NCBI GenBank assembly: GCA_013416795.1
Contig: RQSC01000032.1
Coordinates: forward strand, 781,397 to 845,396
Reading direction: 5' to 3'
Length of the DNA: 64,000 bases
From: Prasinococcaceae sp. CCMP 1430
Lineage: Eukaryota; Prasinodermophyta; Palmophyllophyceae; Prasinococcales; Prasinococcaceae
Below are positions 1-8,981 of the stretch, in pieces. The notes under the pieces are model-generated. The model worked only from the letters and a program-made list of their open reading frames with translations. It had not been told where the DNA came from and ran no database searches. The position numbers and the translations under genes are program-made. Position 1 is the stretch's first letter; the number at the start of each line of letters is the position of its first letter.

Positions 1-348
1 GCCCGCGCGCGCCGCCAGCATGAGCGGGGTCCGCGAGCGCGCGTCGCGTGCGTTTGGGCGGGCGCCTGCCGCGAGGAGGGCGGCCACCGCGGCAGCGCTG
101 CCCTCGTCACCGCCCGCGCCGCCGTCCGCGGTGCCGCCCCTGCCCGCTGCGGCAACACGCGGCCCAGCCGCGCACGCAAAATGGAGCGGCGTGAAGCCCA
201 TGCCGTAGAAGAGCGAGCGCCGGGCCAGCGCTGGCCGCGCGCGCAGCAGCGCGGCGACCTCTTCGCCATCGCGGGCGCGTATAGACTCCATCAGGGCCTC
301 GCGCCCGCCCCCGCCCCCGACGCCCGTGCAGCTCAGCGCGGCGCCCAT
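1..348 (-). CDS. N-myristoylated ankyrin-repeat protein, N-terminal fragment (runs off left edge)
   Basis: The minus strand from an ATG at 348 is open to base 1, giving 116 codons. The protein begins MGAALSC: Gly2 with small or polar residues at 5-6 fits N-myristoylation, and Cys7 could be palmitoylated. Around residue 50 comes GFTPLHFACAAG, the TPLHxAA signature of an ankyrin repeat, and later RTPLMLAARAG, the start of a second one. Ala/Gly-rich loops lie between the helices. A myristoylated start followed by ankyrins is typical of plant XBAT/XB3-type RING E3 ligases, but no RING domain lies inside the window, so that link is inference. The start is only 75 bp from the gap at 422. Confidence 0.6.
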   Translation of the reverse strand, partial: MGAALSCTGVGGGGGREALMESIRARDGEEVAALLRARPALARRSLFYGMGFTPLHFACAAGPRVAAAGRGGTADGGAGGDEGSAAAVAALLAAGARPNARDARSRTPLMLAARAG

Positions 349-421
349 GGCGCCCCACCCAAGCGCGCGGCGCCGCCGACTGCGCGGCAGCGCGCGCGAG
401 CGACGTAAAAAAAAAAAGAAG

Positions 422-422
422 N
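422..422. other. Single-N assembly gap
   Basis: One N follows a run of A. The receiver domain of the hybrid histidine kinase on the minus strand stops here after about 18 residues, and the next base belongs to unrelated sequence upstream of the ankyrin gene. The N therefore most likely stands for missing sequence rather than one unread base. Confidence 0.6.
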
Positions 423-795
423 CAGCAGCCGGACGAAAATTTTGCGGTTGAGCGGCGCGTCCTCCACGACCAGGGCGCGCGCGCGCCGCGTGCCCCCCCC
501 GCCCTCAGGGCGCGTGTCCATCGCCGCCGTGACGGCGGCGAGCTCGGCGCCGCCATCTTCGCCGTCGTCGCCGTCAGCAGCTCCGCCTGCGGGATGGATG
601 GGGGCGGGGGCTACCATGTCCTCGCCGACAGCGGCGGTGGGCATGGTTGGCATCGCGCAGGCGGGCACGCGCAGGTGAATGCTGAACGTAGAGCCCTCGC
701 CCACTTTCGACTCCAGCTCGAGCTTGCCGCCGTGCAAATCCACGATGATGCGGCAGAGGTAGAGCCCGAGGCCGCTCGAGTGTTTTGCATTGCGG
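423..795 (-). CDS. Hybrid sensor histidine kinase, fragment (ATPase G2 box plus start of receiver)
   Basis: Read on the minus strand, this piece contains [18 protein letters not shown] followed by [13 protein letters not shown], the G2 box and terminal strand of a HATPase_c domain. An Ala/Gly/Asp-rich linker of about 60 residues leads to [18 protein letters not shown], the first strand and acidic pair of a CheY-like receiver domain. The order kinase then receiver makes it a hybrid kinase of a phosphorelay. The 5' part (sensor, phospho-acceptor His, N and G1 boxes) is not recognisable upstream of about 795, probably because of an intron or assembly breakage. The receiver is cut by the N at 422 before its phospho-accepting Asp. 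Exact exon limits are uncertain. Confidence 0.7.
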
Positions 796-1191
796 GCGAG
801 CCGGCGCGCGGGCGGGCCGCGGCGCGGCGCGGCATGGGTGTTGCGGAAAGGGACATGGGACAGGGATTTAGATTTAAATTCCGGTTCGAGAAGCCTCCGG
901 ACCGGGCTATAAGGTAAAACCTCCTTTTAGGCTCACATGACTCCCGGCTGATATGGCTGGAGCTCTTTTCGGTTGTTGGTTGGTGGGCGGGATTGCAATT
1001 GGTTCGTTGTTGGCACGTTCAAATTCAGTTGCAATGCAATGCAACGATGGTGGATGCCCGCCCGCGTTCGAAAAGGCCCGAGGAAATGAAGGAGGGCGCG
1101 CACGCGTGGTTGGCCGAGGGCGCGCCACGGCGGCGCGCGCGCGCGCGGGATGCCGCGGGGTTGGGGTTCGCGGTGCTGTCGGCGCGCGGCG

Positions 1192-1192
1192 N
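1192..1192. other. Single-N assembly gap
   Basis: One N interrupts a minus-strand coding region that starts at 1522. Sequence on the far side (423-1191) belongs to a different fragment. This matches the behaviour of the other single N bases in the window. Confidence 0.5.
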
Positions 1193-1522
1193 GCCGGGTG
1201 GCTCCGGCGCCGAGGACACCGAGGACAACACCGAGGGTGCCGCCGCAGCCGTACCTGCCGATGCCGGCTCAAAAGCCTGTGCCACCGACGTCGTGGGCGT
1301 CGGCAGCGTCGTCGACGGCGTGACGTACGCCGTCGAGCTGCTAGCCACGGTAGCGGGCGCCGGCACGGCCACCGGCCCCGGCCCCGCCGCCGTCGCCGAC
1401 GCCGGCGAGTGCCCGGGCGAGGGCGCCACTTCGGCGATGCCCAGCTTGGCACGCAGCGCCGCCAGGCGCGCCCGCGAGCTGCCGCATCCCGCCGCCCCCG
1501 CAGCGGAAGCAGCTTCCGACAT
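1193..1522 (-). CDS. Unknown protein, N-terminal fragment
   Basis: From an ATG at 1522 the minus strand encodes 110 residues up to the gap. It starts MSEAASAAGAAG, then has a short basic helix (SRARLAALRAKLGI) and a long Ala/Pro/Ser/Thr-rich, probably disordered segment. No domain is recognisable. The choice of strand rests on a plausible start with a short helical segment; the plus-strand alternative is purely low complexity. A fragment of a longer gene cut by the N is the simplest reading, but this could still be a spurious ORF. Confidence 0.3.
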
Positions 1523-2043
1523 CGATCCTTCCTCCCCACACACACGCCGCGCGGCCGCGCGGCGTCTGGCGGGCGCACCACCCCCGCCTCCCCACCCCCT
1601 CCCCCCACCCCCGCCTCCCCGCGCCCGCGCCCCGCGCCCGCGCGTCCGCGCGGTTTGAATTCCTGTCTCCCGTGGGTAATTATAACATTCTTGTGAATGA
1701 GAGTACTCTGCAACGCAAACACGAGCAAAATAGTCTCCCGTCGGGTTCATTGACACTAATTAGGATTTGGTGTCGCATGTGTGCGCGCGTTTGCATCGCG
1801 TTTGTGCGGGTGGTGCGTGAGTGGCGTGGTGGGCGTGCGTCTGCAGGAGCGCACGGAGGATGAAGGAGGTGGGATGGGTGGGTGGCTGGGCTGGGGGAGC
1901 GCGTGTGGGCGCGCGCCACTCGGCGGGCGCGCTGCAGCGCGGCCCGCGGCGCCCGGGCGAGGCATTCAAGCCTGGAGGGGGCAGCGGGGGGGGGGGGACG
2001 GGGAGAGAGCAGGCGGTAGGGGGACAGGTCCGCGACTGCGACC
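1523..2043. other. Divergent intergenic region upstream of the WDR3 gene
   Basis: There is no gene here. The stretch includes a C-rich run (about 1575-1655), an AT-richer patch (about 1665-1780) and a G run at about 1990. It would hold the promoters of the minus-strand fragment at 1522 and the plus-strand WDR3 gene at 2044. I see no clear TATA box. Confidence 0.4.
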
Positions 2044-5000
2044 ATGGTGAAGGCGTACCTGCGCTACGAACAGAGCGCACTTTGTGGCGTGGTATCGAGC
2101 GCGCGCGGTGGCGGCGGCGTGGCGTTCGCCGACGCGGACGGCGCGGCCGTCGCCGTCGCGGCGGTCGAGCGCGTCAACGTGTGGTCGGTGCGTGCAGGCG
2201 AGCTCGCCGCGAGCCTCGCGCAAGAGGGCAATACGAGCGGCGTCGGCGGGCAGGAGCGTCTTCCCGAGTGCACGAGCCTGCTCGCGCTCGCGGGCGCGCA
2301 CGCGCGCTCCGACCGACTGCTCATCGCGGGGTACGCCGATGGCCACGTCCGCGTGTGGGAGAGCGACGGCGGATGCCGGGCGCAGCTGCGCGGCCACCGC
2401 CGGCCAGTGACGGCGCTCGCCGGCTCAGCGGACGGCGCGGCGCTCGCCAGCGGCGCGGCAGACGGCGATGTGGTGGTGTGGGACGCGCTCGCCGATGCCG
2501 GCGTGTGCCGCCTCAAGGGCCATCGCGGACAAGTCACCTGCCTTGCGTTCCTTGAGGCGTACGGCGCGCACACCGCCGGCCGCGCCGGGTCGAGCGCGCG
2601 CGCAAGCACGAGCGGCGGCGGCAGCGGCGCGTGGCTCGCCTCGGGCTCGAAAGACGGCATGGTGCGCGTGTGGCACGTGGCGACGCGGCACTGCGTGCAG
2701 GTGCTGCAGGCGTGGCGCGGCGAGGTCTGGTCGCTCGCGCTCCATCCCGAGGGGGAGCGTCTGGTGGTGGGCACCGGCGACGAGTATCTGCGCCTCTTCG
2801 ACGTGGACGTCGCCGCGGGCGAAGCGCTCGCCGCGGCGGCCGTCGACGCGGACGCTGCGCTGGCGCGGCGAGAGGGCGACGCCGAGCCCGCTGCGGGCAC
2901 CAAGCGCAAAGGCGGAGGGGGCGACGGCGAGGACGACGGCGAGGGCGAGAATGGCGGTGAAGGTGAGCGGGCCGAACGCTTCCTCGGCGGCATTGCCGGC
3001 AGCCTGGTGGGCGCCGCCACCGACGTTGAGGTGCTGCGTGAGTCGGGTAGGTTGAAGCGCTCTGCGGCGGCGGGCACGCACCGGGCGAGCGCGCTCGAGT
3101 TTTCTGCCGATGGTCTGCTGCTCGCCGCCGCCTCGTCGGGCCGTCTGGTCGAGCTCTATCGCGTGCTCGACGGCGCCGCCGCGCAGAGGCGCGCGAAGCG
3201 ACGCGTGAAGCGCGCGAAAGAGAAGGCCGCCAAGCGCAAGGCGGCCCTCAAGGGCGAGCTCGAGTCACTCGCCGACGGCGATCCGCAGCTGGAGGAGCTC
3301 GAGGCGGAGCTTGCTGAGGCCGAGCGCGAGCTCGCGGAGGGCGTGCACGCGGTGGACACACTGCAGCTGCAGGCGGCGGTCACCACCAAGGCGCGTGTCG
3401 CGGGCGTGGCGTTCGCCGAGCCTGGCGGACCATGGGCGCCGAGGAAGGGGGGGACGGGCAAGGGCGATTCGAGCAAGGGCGGTGCCACGCAGCGGCTGGC
3501 GGTGGCACTCTCCAACAACTCGGTAGAGATCGTGCACGTGTCGCCACCCGCCGACAAGGGCGACGAGGGTGTGGAGCTCGCGCACACGCTCGACGCCGCG
3601 GGCCATCGCGCGGACGTGCGCGCTGTGGCGCTCTCCGCCGACGACCGCCTTCTGGTGACCGCGTCGAGCGGCCTGGTTAAGGTGTGGCCGACCGATGCCA
3701 AGTCCGGCGCACCGCCGACCGCGACCATGTCCTGCGGCTACGCGTTGTGCACGCTGGTGGCACCCGGCGGGCGCTTCGCGGTGGTGGGCACCAAGTCTGG
3801 CAGCCTGCAGGTTTTCGACCTGGGCGCCGCAGCGATGGTCGACGAGGTGGAGGCTCACAAGGGCGAGTGCTGGAGCATCGCCGCGATGCCCGACGGCTCG
3901 GGCCTCGTCTCAGGTGGCGCTGACCGTCGCGTGCGCTTCTGGGAGTACGCCGTCACGCAGCCGGCTGGCGGCGCCGCCTCGATCACGCTGCGCGAGTCCA
4001 AGTCCATGTCCATGTCTGACGACGTGCTCAGCGTGCGCTTCGGTGGATCCGGCGGCAAGTACCTCGCTGTCTCGCTGCTGGATTCGACCGTCAAGGTCTT
4101 CTTCGCCGACACGCTCAAATTCTTCCTCAGTCTCTATGGACACAAGCTCCCAGTGCTGTGCATGGACGCCTCGGACGATGGCGCGCTGCTGGCGACTGGC
4201 GGTGCCGACAAGAACGTGAAGCTCTGGGGGTTGGACTTCGGTGACTGCCACAGGAGCCTGTTCGCGCACGACGGGAGCGTCATGGGTGTGGCGTTCGTGC
4301 CACGCACGCACTACCTCTTCAGCGTCGGCAAGGACGGCTCGCTCAAGTACTGGGACGCCGACAAGTTCGAGCTGCTGCTCACGCTTGAGGGGCACCACTC
4401 GCAGGTCTGGGGCCTGACCGTGTCAAGTCGTGGCGATTTCGTGGTGACGGCAGGCGCGGACAAGTCGGTGCGACGCTGGGTGCGCACTGATGAGCCCTTC
4501 TTCATCGAGGAGGAGCGCGAGCGCAAGATGGACTCCCTCTTCGAGGCTGAGGGAGCGGGAGGCGGTGGCGAGGGTGCGGTGCTCGAGGGCGCGCTGGCCC
4601 CTGCCTCGAACCCGGAGATGGACGCGAGCCTCGCTGGCAGGCGCACGGGGGAGACGGCCGACGCCGCCGATAAGATCATCGAGGCGCTGGATATGGCGGC
4701 AACGGAGGAAAAGCGTCTCAACGAGGCAGCCACCGAAGGTGCGGACAAGGCCGGCGCGGCGAATCCGCTCATGCTGGGCATGGGTCCAGATCCGTACCTG
4801 CTGCGCACGGTGCGCTCAGTGCGTGCGTCGGAGCTCGAGCAAGCGCTGCTCGTGCTGCCCTTTGAGCACGCGATGCAGCTGGTGGGCTTCCTCGCGCGCA
4901 TGCTCCGTGCCGGCGGCGCGCACGTGGAGCTGTGCGCCAAGGCGGCGACAACCATCGCGCGCCTCCACCACGACCAGCTGTCGGGCGCGCACGCCGCACG

Positions 5001-5289
5001 CTCTGCGCTCGAGGAGCTGCGCGACGCCTGCCGGCCGGCCGCGCAGCGCCTGCGGGACACCATGGGCCTCAATCTCGCCGCCGTTCGCATCATCCAGCAG
5101 CGCATCGAGGCCGACCGCGCGGGCCTCCTCGGGGCTGCGGAAGAGCGCGTCGCGCAGCTGCGCGCAGCGTCGGCGCGCATGGCGGCGGTGGCAGCGGGCG
5201 GTGCCACACTTGGCACGAAGGCGGGGGCTGCCGCGGAGGCGACCAAGAGCGAGGCCGGCAGGCGCAGGAAGTCGCGCAGGCTCGCGTAG
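2044..5289 (+). CDS. WDR3: WDR3/Utp12 (Dip2) U3 snoRNP WD40 protein
   Basis: This single exon of 1081 residues matches the usual WDR3 length (about 940) plus insertions. It begins MVKAYLRYEQSALCGVV, equivalent to the conserved start of WDR3/Utp12, and carries two WD40 propellers with repeats such as VRVWESDGG, MVRVWHVAT, VRFWEYAV and VKLWGLDFG. A Lys/Glu-rich coiled insertion lies near residues 385-430. The C-terminal third (about residues 910-1030, from LLRTVRSVRASELEQALLVLPF) is a Utp12 domain, and the tail RRRKSRRLA looks like a nucleolar localisation signal. In other eukaryotes this protein belongs to the UtpB subcomplex of the small-subunit processome and acts in 18S rRNA processing in the nucleolus. 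The ATG at 2044 follows a C-rich leader and agrees with family N-termini. Confidence 0.93.
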   Translation: MVKAYLRYEQSALCGVVSSARGGGGVAFADADGAAVAVAAVERVNVWSVRAGELAASLAQEGNTSGVGGQERLPECTSLLALAGAHARSDRLLIAGYADGHVRVWESDGGCRAQLRGHRRPVTALAGSADGAALASGAADGDVVVWDALADAGVCRLKGHRGQVTCLAFLEAYGAHTAGRAGSSARASTSGGGSGAWLASGSKDGMVRVWHVATRHCVQVLQAWRGEVWSLALHPEGERLVVGTGDEYLRLFDVDVAAGEALAAAAVDADAALARREGDAEPAAGTKRKGGGGDGEDDGEGENGGEGERAERFLGGIAGSLVGAATDVEVLRESGRLKRSAAAGTHRASALEFSADGLLLAAASSGRLVELYRVLDGAAAQRRAKRRVKRAKEKAAKRKAALKGELESLADGDPQLEELEAELAEAERELAEGVHAVDTLQLQAAVTTKARVAGVAFAEPGGPWAPRKGGTGKGDSSKGGATQRLAVALSNNSVEIVHVSPPADKGDEGVELAHTLDAAGHRADVRAVALSADDRLLVTASSGLVKVWPTDAKSGAPPTATMSCGYALCTLVAPGGRFAVVGTKSGSLQVFDLGAAAMVDEVEAHKGECWSIAAMPDGSGLVSGGADRRVRFWEYAVTQPAGGAASITLRESKSMSMSDDVLSVRFGGSGGKYLAVSLLDSTVKVFFADTLKFFLSLYGHKLPVLCMDASDDGALLATGGADKNVKLWGLDFGDCHRSLFAHDGSVMGVAFVPRTHYLFSVGKDGSLKYWDADKFELLLTLEGHHSQVWGLTVSSRGDFVVTAGADKSVRRWVRTDEPFFIEEERERKMDSLFEAEGAGGGGEGAVLEGALAPASNPEMDASLAGRRTGETADAADKIIEALDMAATEEKRLNEAATEGADKAGAANPLMLGMGPDPYLLRTVRSVRASELEQALLVLPFEHAMQLVGFLARMLRAGGAHVELCAKAATTIARLHHDQLSGAHAARSALEELRDACRPAAQRLRDTMGLNLAAVRIIQQRIEADRAGLLGAAEERVAQLRAASARMAAVAAGGATLGTKAGAAAEATKSEAGRRRKSRRLA

Positions 5290-5462
5290 GCGCGCGGGGG
5301 GGGGGAGGGGGGCCGCGTGGGCGCCCGTTCTCGCGGGGCGCGCGCGCGCGCATCCCGCGCTGGCGGCCCGCGGACCGCTGAGTGGCTCTGCTGGGGAAAA
5401 AATAATTAATGCTTAAACCATCACACACACAAGGGACCCTCGCCAGCCCCGCCGCTCCGGCT

Positions 5463-8363
5463 TCACGCTGGCAAAAAGACCTCGCGGATGGCCCGCGCGG
5501 CCACCCGCGACGTGAGCCTCTCGGTCAGCTCGGGCAGCACCTGGCTGGCCACGCGCGGCAGCAGCGGCGCGATTTCCGCCAGCTGCTCCTGCGTGAGCGT
5601 GCCGCTGCTGTTGCCGCCGCTGCTGCCCCCCGCCACCAGGAACTGCACCATCTTCGTGACGTTCTCGACCTGCTTGCGGTCTTCCTCGCTCACCTCGGGC
5701 ACGAGCTGGAGCGAGTTGATTGCGCCCGGGAGAGGGACAGGGACGGCGAGAGACGAGACACCAAGCGACGACGCCAGCAGCACCAGCTGATCGCGCGAAA
5801 GGGCGTCGATGGACTTCACCACCTCGTCGAGCACGAACTCCCTGAAGAAGCCGCCCTCCTCGGACAGCACGAACGTCAGGGCCTCACGAGAGGAGCCACT
5901 GCCGCCGTCACCACCGCCGCTCGCCGCCCCACCGAGAGACGAGAGCTGCATGGCGCCGAAAGGCGGCGTCGCCAACCCCGCGCCGTCGGCGAAGACGCCG
6001 CTGAGCTGCGGGGGCAGCGGCAGGCCAGCCGGCAGCGGCGGCAGCGGCAGGCCGGCGGGAAGCGGAGGCAGCGGGAAGCCGCCAGGGAGCGGCAGCGTCG
6101 GCGCGCTGGCTAGCGCCGGCACCAGGCTGCCTCCCTGACCGGATCCCTGGCTGCTGGTTGCGGCCGCGCCGCTGCTGGCGCGATCGTCCTGCGCGGCGTC
6201 CTTCTCGCCACCGTCCGGGGCGCCGTCGCCCATGGCAGTGCGCGAAGCCGCGGCGTAGGTCTCGAGTGCCTCCAGTAGGTCGATGACGCGGTCGGCATCG
6301 AAGGTGGTGCCCTTCCCGTAGACCATGTAACGCAAAGCAGCCCGCAGGCGCGGCGAGTCGTCCGTCAGCAGGCGGCGGGAAAGGTAGGGGTACGCCTCGT
6401 CGATGATTGCGAAGTCCTCGTCGGCCGTGAGCGCGATGCCCTCGAGCACACCAATGGCGCGGATGACGATGGCGAAGTAGGGAGGGATCTTGAAGGGGAA
6501 ATCGAACGTGATCTGCGCGAGGTCGGCGGCCAGGTCCTGGAAGTTGATGGCCTTGGCGCCGCCACCTGCGAGGGCCGCGTCGAACACGCGCGCGAGGGCG
6601 GGTTTGATGGGGTCCGTATCGACGCCCGGGTCGATGAAGTCCAGGGTGACGAAGTCGTCCGCGATAGCGTCATAATCCCTGTGGATCAGGTGCGAGACCG
6701 CCTCGATCATGCCGATTTTGATGTCCTGGTCGAGCTCGGTCATCAGCCCGAAGTCAAGCACGGCGAGCTTGCCGTCGGGCGTCCTGATGAGGTTGCCAGG
6801 GTGCGGGTCAGCATGGAAGAAGCCGGTGTCCAGGAGCTGCTTCAGGTAGCACAGCACGCCCACATTGACGAGGTCGCCGACGTCGTCGGCGGTCGACTGG
6901 CTGAGCTTCTCGCCTTCAACCCACGAGGTCGTGAGCACCTTCCGCGAGGTGTACTCCGCGTAGGTCTTCGGCACGACCACCTGCGGCAGATCGGCCTGCA
7001 TCTGCTCGGCGAAGCGCGTGGCGTTGTCGCCCTCGCGCACGTAGTCGAGCTCCTCGAAGAACCGCGCGGCCCACTCGTCGAGCAACGCGACAACATCCAC
7101 GCGCTCGACGAGCTCGGGGAAGTTGCGCAGCCACAGCCCGATCGTCCGGATGATGTACAGGTCGATGGTGACCGTCTCAAGGACGAAGGGGCGCTGCACC
7201 TTGACCGCCACGGTCTCCCCGGAATACAGCTTGCCCTTGTATACCTGTCCCAGGCTCGCCGCGGCGATGGGCTCGGGGGTGAGCTCGGCGTACACCTCGG
7301 AAACGGGCTTGCCGAGCTCCTCCTCGATGCACTCGTAGGCGATCTTGGAATCGAAGGAGGGCACCTTGTCGCACAGGCGCTGCAGCTCGACCATGGCAGC
7401 CGGCGAGAGCAGGTCGGGCCGGATCGCCAACGCCTGGCCGATCTTAATGTACGCGGGGCCCAGCGAGGTAACGATGTCGCGCAGCTCGATGGCGCGCTTC
7501 ACCTCGTTCTCCTTGAGGGTGCCGCGCACGGCGTCCAGCGCGAGGCCGGCCACGAACGAGCCGGCCACCGAGGTGAGCTGCACGATGCGCTTCGCGATGG
7601 CACCCTTGCGCGCACCCCAGTACGCGGCGATGCCCGTCGGCGAGTACACCAGCGGCAGCGCGTCCTCGGAGCCGACGTTGGCGGAGCTGCCGTCGAAGTC
7701 GAGCAGCCGCATGTTGACGTCGGCGCTCGCAAAGTCCTCCTCGTTGAGGTTTGAGCCGCGAAGGCCTGCCATCAGCGCGCTGAGGTCCTCGTCCTCCTCC
7801 ATCTGGCGCCGCACGTCCTTCATCTGCGCGGCCATCTCCTTGACGTTCACCGAGCCGCCGCCAAAGCCGAGGAAGCTGCCGCCGAACGCGCTGACGTTGC
7901 GGTTGCGGCTCGACTGGCGGTCATAGGCCGAGGCGCGATAGTCGCGCTTGGCCTGGTCGGTCGCCCGCATGTCGAACTTCACCTTGGCGGTGATCGAGCC
8001 GTCGGTCACCACGATCCGGTTGATCCCCAGCATCACCATCGAGGCAAGCAGCTGCTGGCGCGACTTGGCCATGACGATGCGCGCGGCGTTGACGAAGCCG
8101 ATCTCGGCCTCCTCCTCGCTCAGGTCCGACGGAGCCGGGCCGCTCATGCCGAGCGTCGCGTGGATTTCGCTCAGCGCGGCTTCCTCGTCCTCCCCGGTGA
8201 CGCGCAGCTTCGACTTGCCGCTGTCCTCGTCGACATCGAGCGCGAGCAGGTCGGGGAAGCGATCGACCATGTAATCGCGGCCCTGACCCATGCCGATATT
8301 CTCGGCCATATACTCCTCCGCGGTCTTGGCGACGGCGGAGATCAGCTCGGCATAGGCCCGCAT
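5463..8363 (-). CDS. Plastid-type ABC1/UbiB atypical kinase with a foreign-looking N-terminal domain
   Basis: The ORF encodes 966 residues. Roughly residues 230-720 form a complete ABC1K domain: GPAYIKIGQA (KxGQ), EPIAAASLGQVYKG (Ala-rich nucleotide loop), VAVKVQRP (catalytic Lys), HADPHPGNL and LDFGL. It resembles plastoglobule ABC1K1/ABC1K3-type proteins, which regulate prenylquinone metabolism. A Pro/Leu repeat linker (PLPPLPAGL, three copies) and an about 150-residue C-terminal tail follow. The first about 180 residues match no ABC1K I know and read like a bacterial protein: four of five Tyr codons are TAT, against two of twenty in the rest. There is no obvious transit peptide, and GCGTAGCAG directly before the ATG looks like a splice acceptor, so an upstream exon is possible. 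Confidence 0.85.
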   Translation of the reverse strand: MRAYAELISAVAKTAEEYMAENIGMGQGRDYMVDRFPDLLALDVDEDSGKSKLRVTGEDEEAALSEIHATLGMSGPAPSDLSEEEAEIGFVNAARIVMAKSRQQLLASMVMLGINRIVVTDGSITAKVKFDMRATDQAKRDYRASAYDRQSSRNRNVSAFGGSFLGFGGGSVNVKEMAAQMKDVRRQMEEDEDLSALMAGLRGSNLNEEDFASADVNMRLLDFDGSSANVGSEDALPLVYSPTGIAAYWGARKGAIAKRIVQLTSVAGSFVAGLALDAVRGTLKENEVKRAIELRDIVTSLGPAYIKIGQALAIRPDLLSPAAMVELQRLCDKVPSFDSKIAYECIEEELGKPVSEVYAELTPEPIAAASLGQVYKGKLYSGETVAVKVQRPFVLETVTIDLYIIRTIGLWLRNFPELVERVDVVALLDEWAARFFEELDYVREGDNATRFAEQMQADLPQVVVPKTYAEYTSRKVLTTSWVEGEKLSQSTADDVGDLVNVGVLCYLKQLLDTGFFHADPHPGNLIRTPDGKLAVLDFGLMTELDQDIKIGMIEAVSHLIHRDYDAIADDFVTLDFIDPGVDTDPIKPALARVFDAALAGGGAKAINFQDLAADLAQITFDFPFKIPPYFAIVIRAIGVLEGIALTADEDFAIIDEAYPYLSRRLLTDDSPRLRAALRYMVYGKGTTFDADRVIDLLEALETYAAASRTAMGDGAPDGGEKDAAQDDRASSGAAATSSQGSGQGGSLVPALASAPTLPLPGGFPLPPLPAGLPLPPLPAGLPLPPQLSGVFADGAGLATPPFGAMQLSSLGGAASGGGDGGSGSSREALTFVLSEEGGFFREFVLDEVVKSIDALSRDQLVLLASSLGVSSLAVPVPLPGAINSLQLVPEVSEEDRKQVENVTKMVQFLVAGGSSGGNSSGTLTQEQLAEIAPLLPRVASQVLPELTERLTSRVAARAIREVFLPA

Positions 8364-8981
8364 CTGCTACGCGCCCCGGCGGAATTCGGCGCGAGCGGCT
8401 CTGGGGGCGCCCGCGGCTCGCCACGCGTGGCGCGCTCTCGGGCGGCAGGCGGATGCGCATGCGGATGCGGATTGGTTGGGATGGGTTGGAGAGTATCGCA
8501 GATGCTGCTGCTGCCGAGGCCGGATCCGCTGTCCTGCCTGGCGCCGCCGCAGGAAGCGGGAGCGGAAGCGCCGCCCAGGTCGAATCGATCCATCAATCCA
8601 TCCATGTCCGTTCTGCCACCAAATGTATCCACATGGGATAAAATTTGCCGCGAAATGATCCCATATGGATGCACTACATTTCGGACGCTGGGAGGTAGAA
8701 CGGACATCGATCGATCGATGGATCGATGGAGTTTCGATCGAGATCGAGCATCGACGAAATGTGAATGAATCCGAGGTTGGAACGCGGGTGGAAGCGCGCG
8801 CCGACGGCGCGACGCTCGCAGAGGATCGGATCCGATTTCTGGGGCGCGAATCTCCGAGCCGAGCCGAGCTCGGGCGCGAGGCGCGGCGGTCGGTCGGCAG
8901 CCGGCGCGCTGCCGCCTCGCTGGCGAGGGGGGCGAGGGACGCGCGGAGGGGGCGGGCGGGCGCGCGCGGCGGGCGCGCGCC
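8364..8981. other. Head-to-head intergenic region between ABC1K and P2X
   Basis: This 618 bp region carries no convincing exon. It holds GGATGCG and GATCGATC short tandem motifs and an imperfect hairpin described separately. It must contain the promoters of both flanking genes and possibly a missed first exon of the ABC1K gene. Confidence 0.4.
8606..8705. repeat. Imperfect inverted repeat (hairpin) in the ABC1K-P2X intergenic region
   Basis: The left arm contains GTCCGTTCT (8606-8614), AAATGTA (8621-8627) and ATGGGAT (8633-8639). The right arm contains their complements in reverse order: ATCCCAT (8658-8664), TACATTT (8675-8681) and AGAACGGAC (8697-8705). Pairing is interrupted and the right arm is longer by about 14 bases. 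GATCGATC tetranucleotide repeats lie just outside. It could be an eroded miniature element or a paired regulatory site. Confidence 0.6.

Noticed and set aside
2064-3077. Large minus-strand ORF inside WDR3
   Set aside because: Ser/Pro/Arg-rich shadow of a conserved sense gene.
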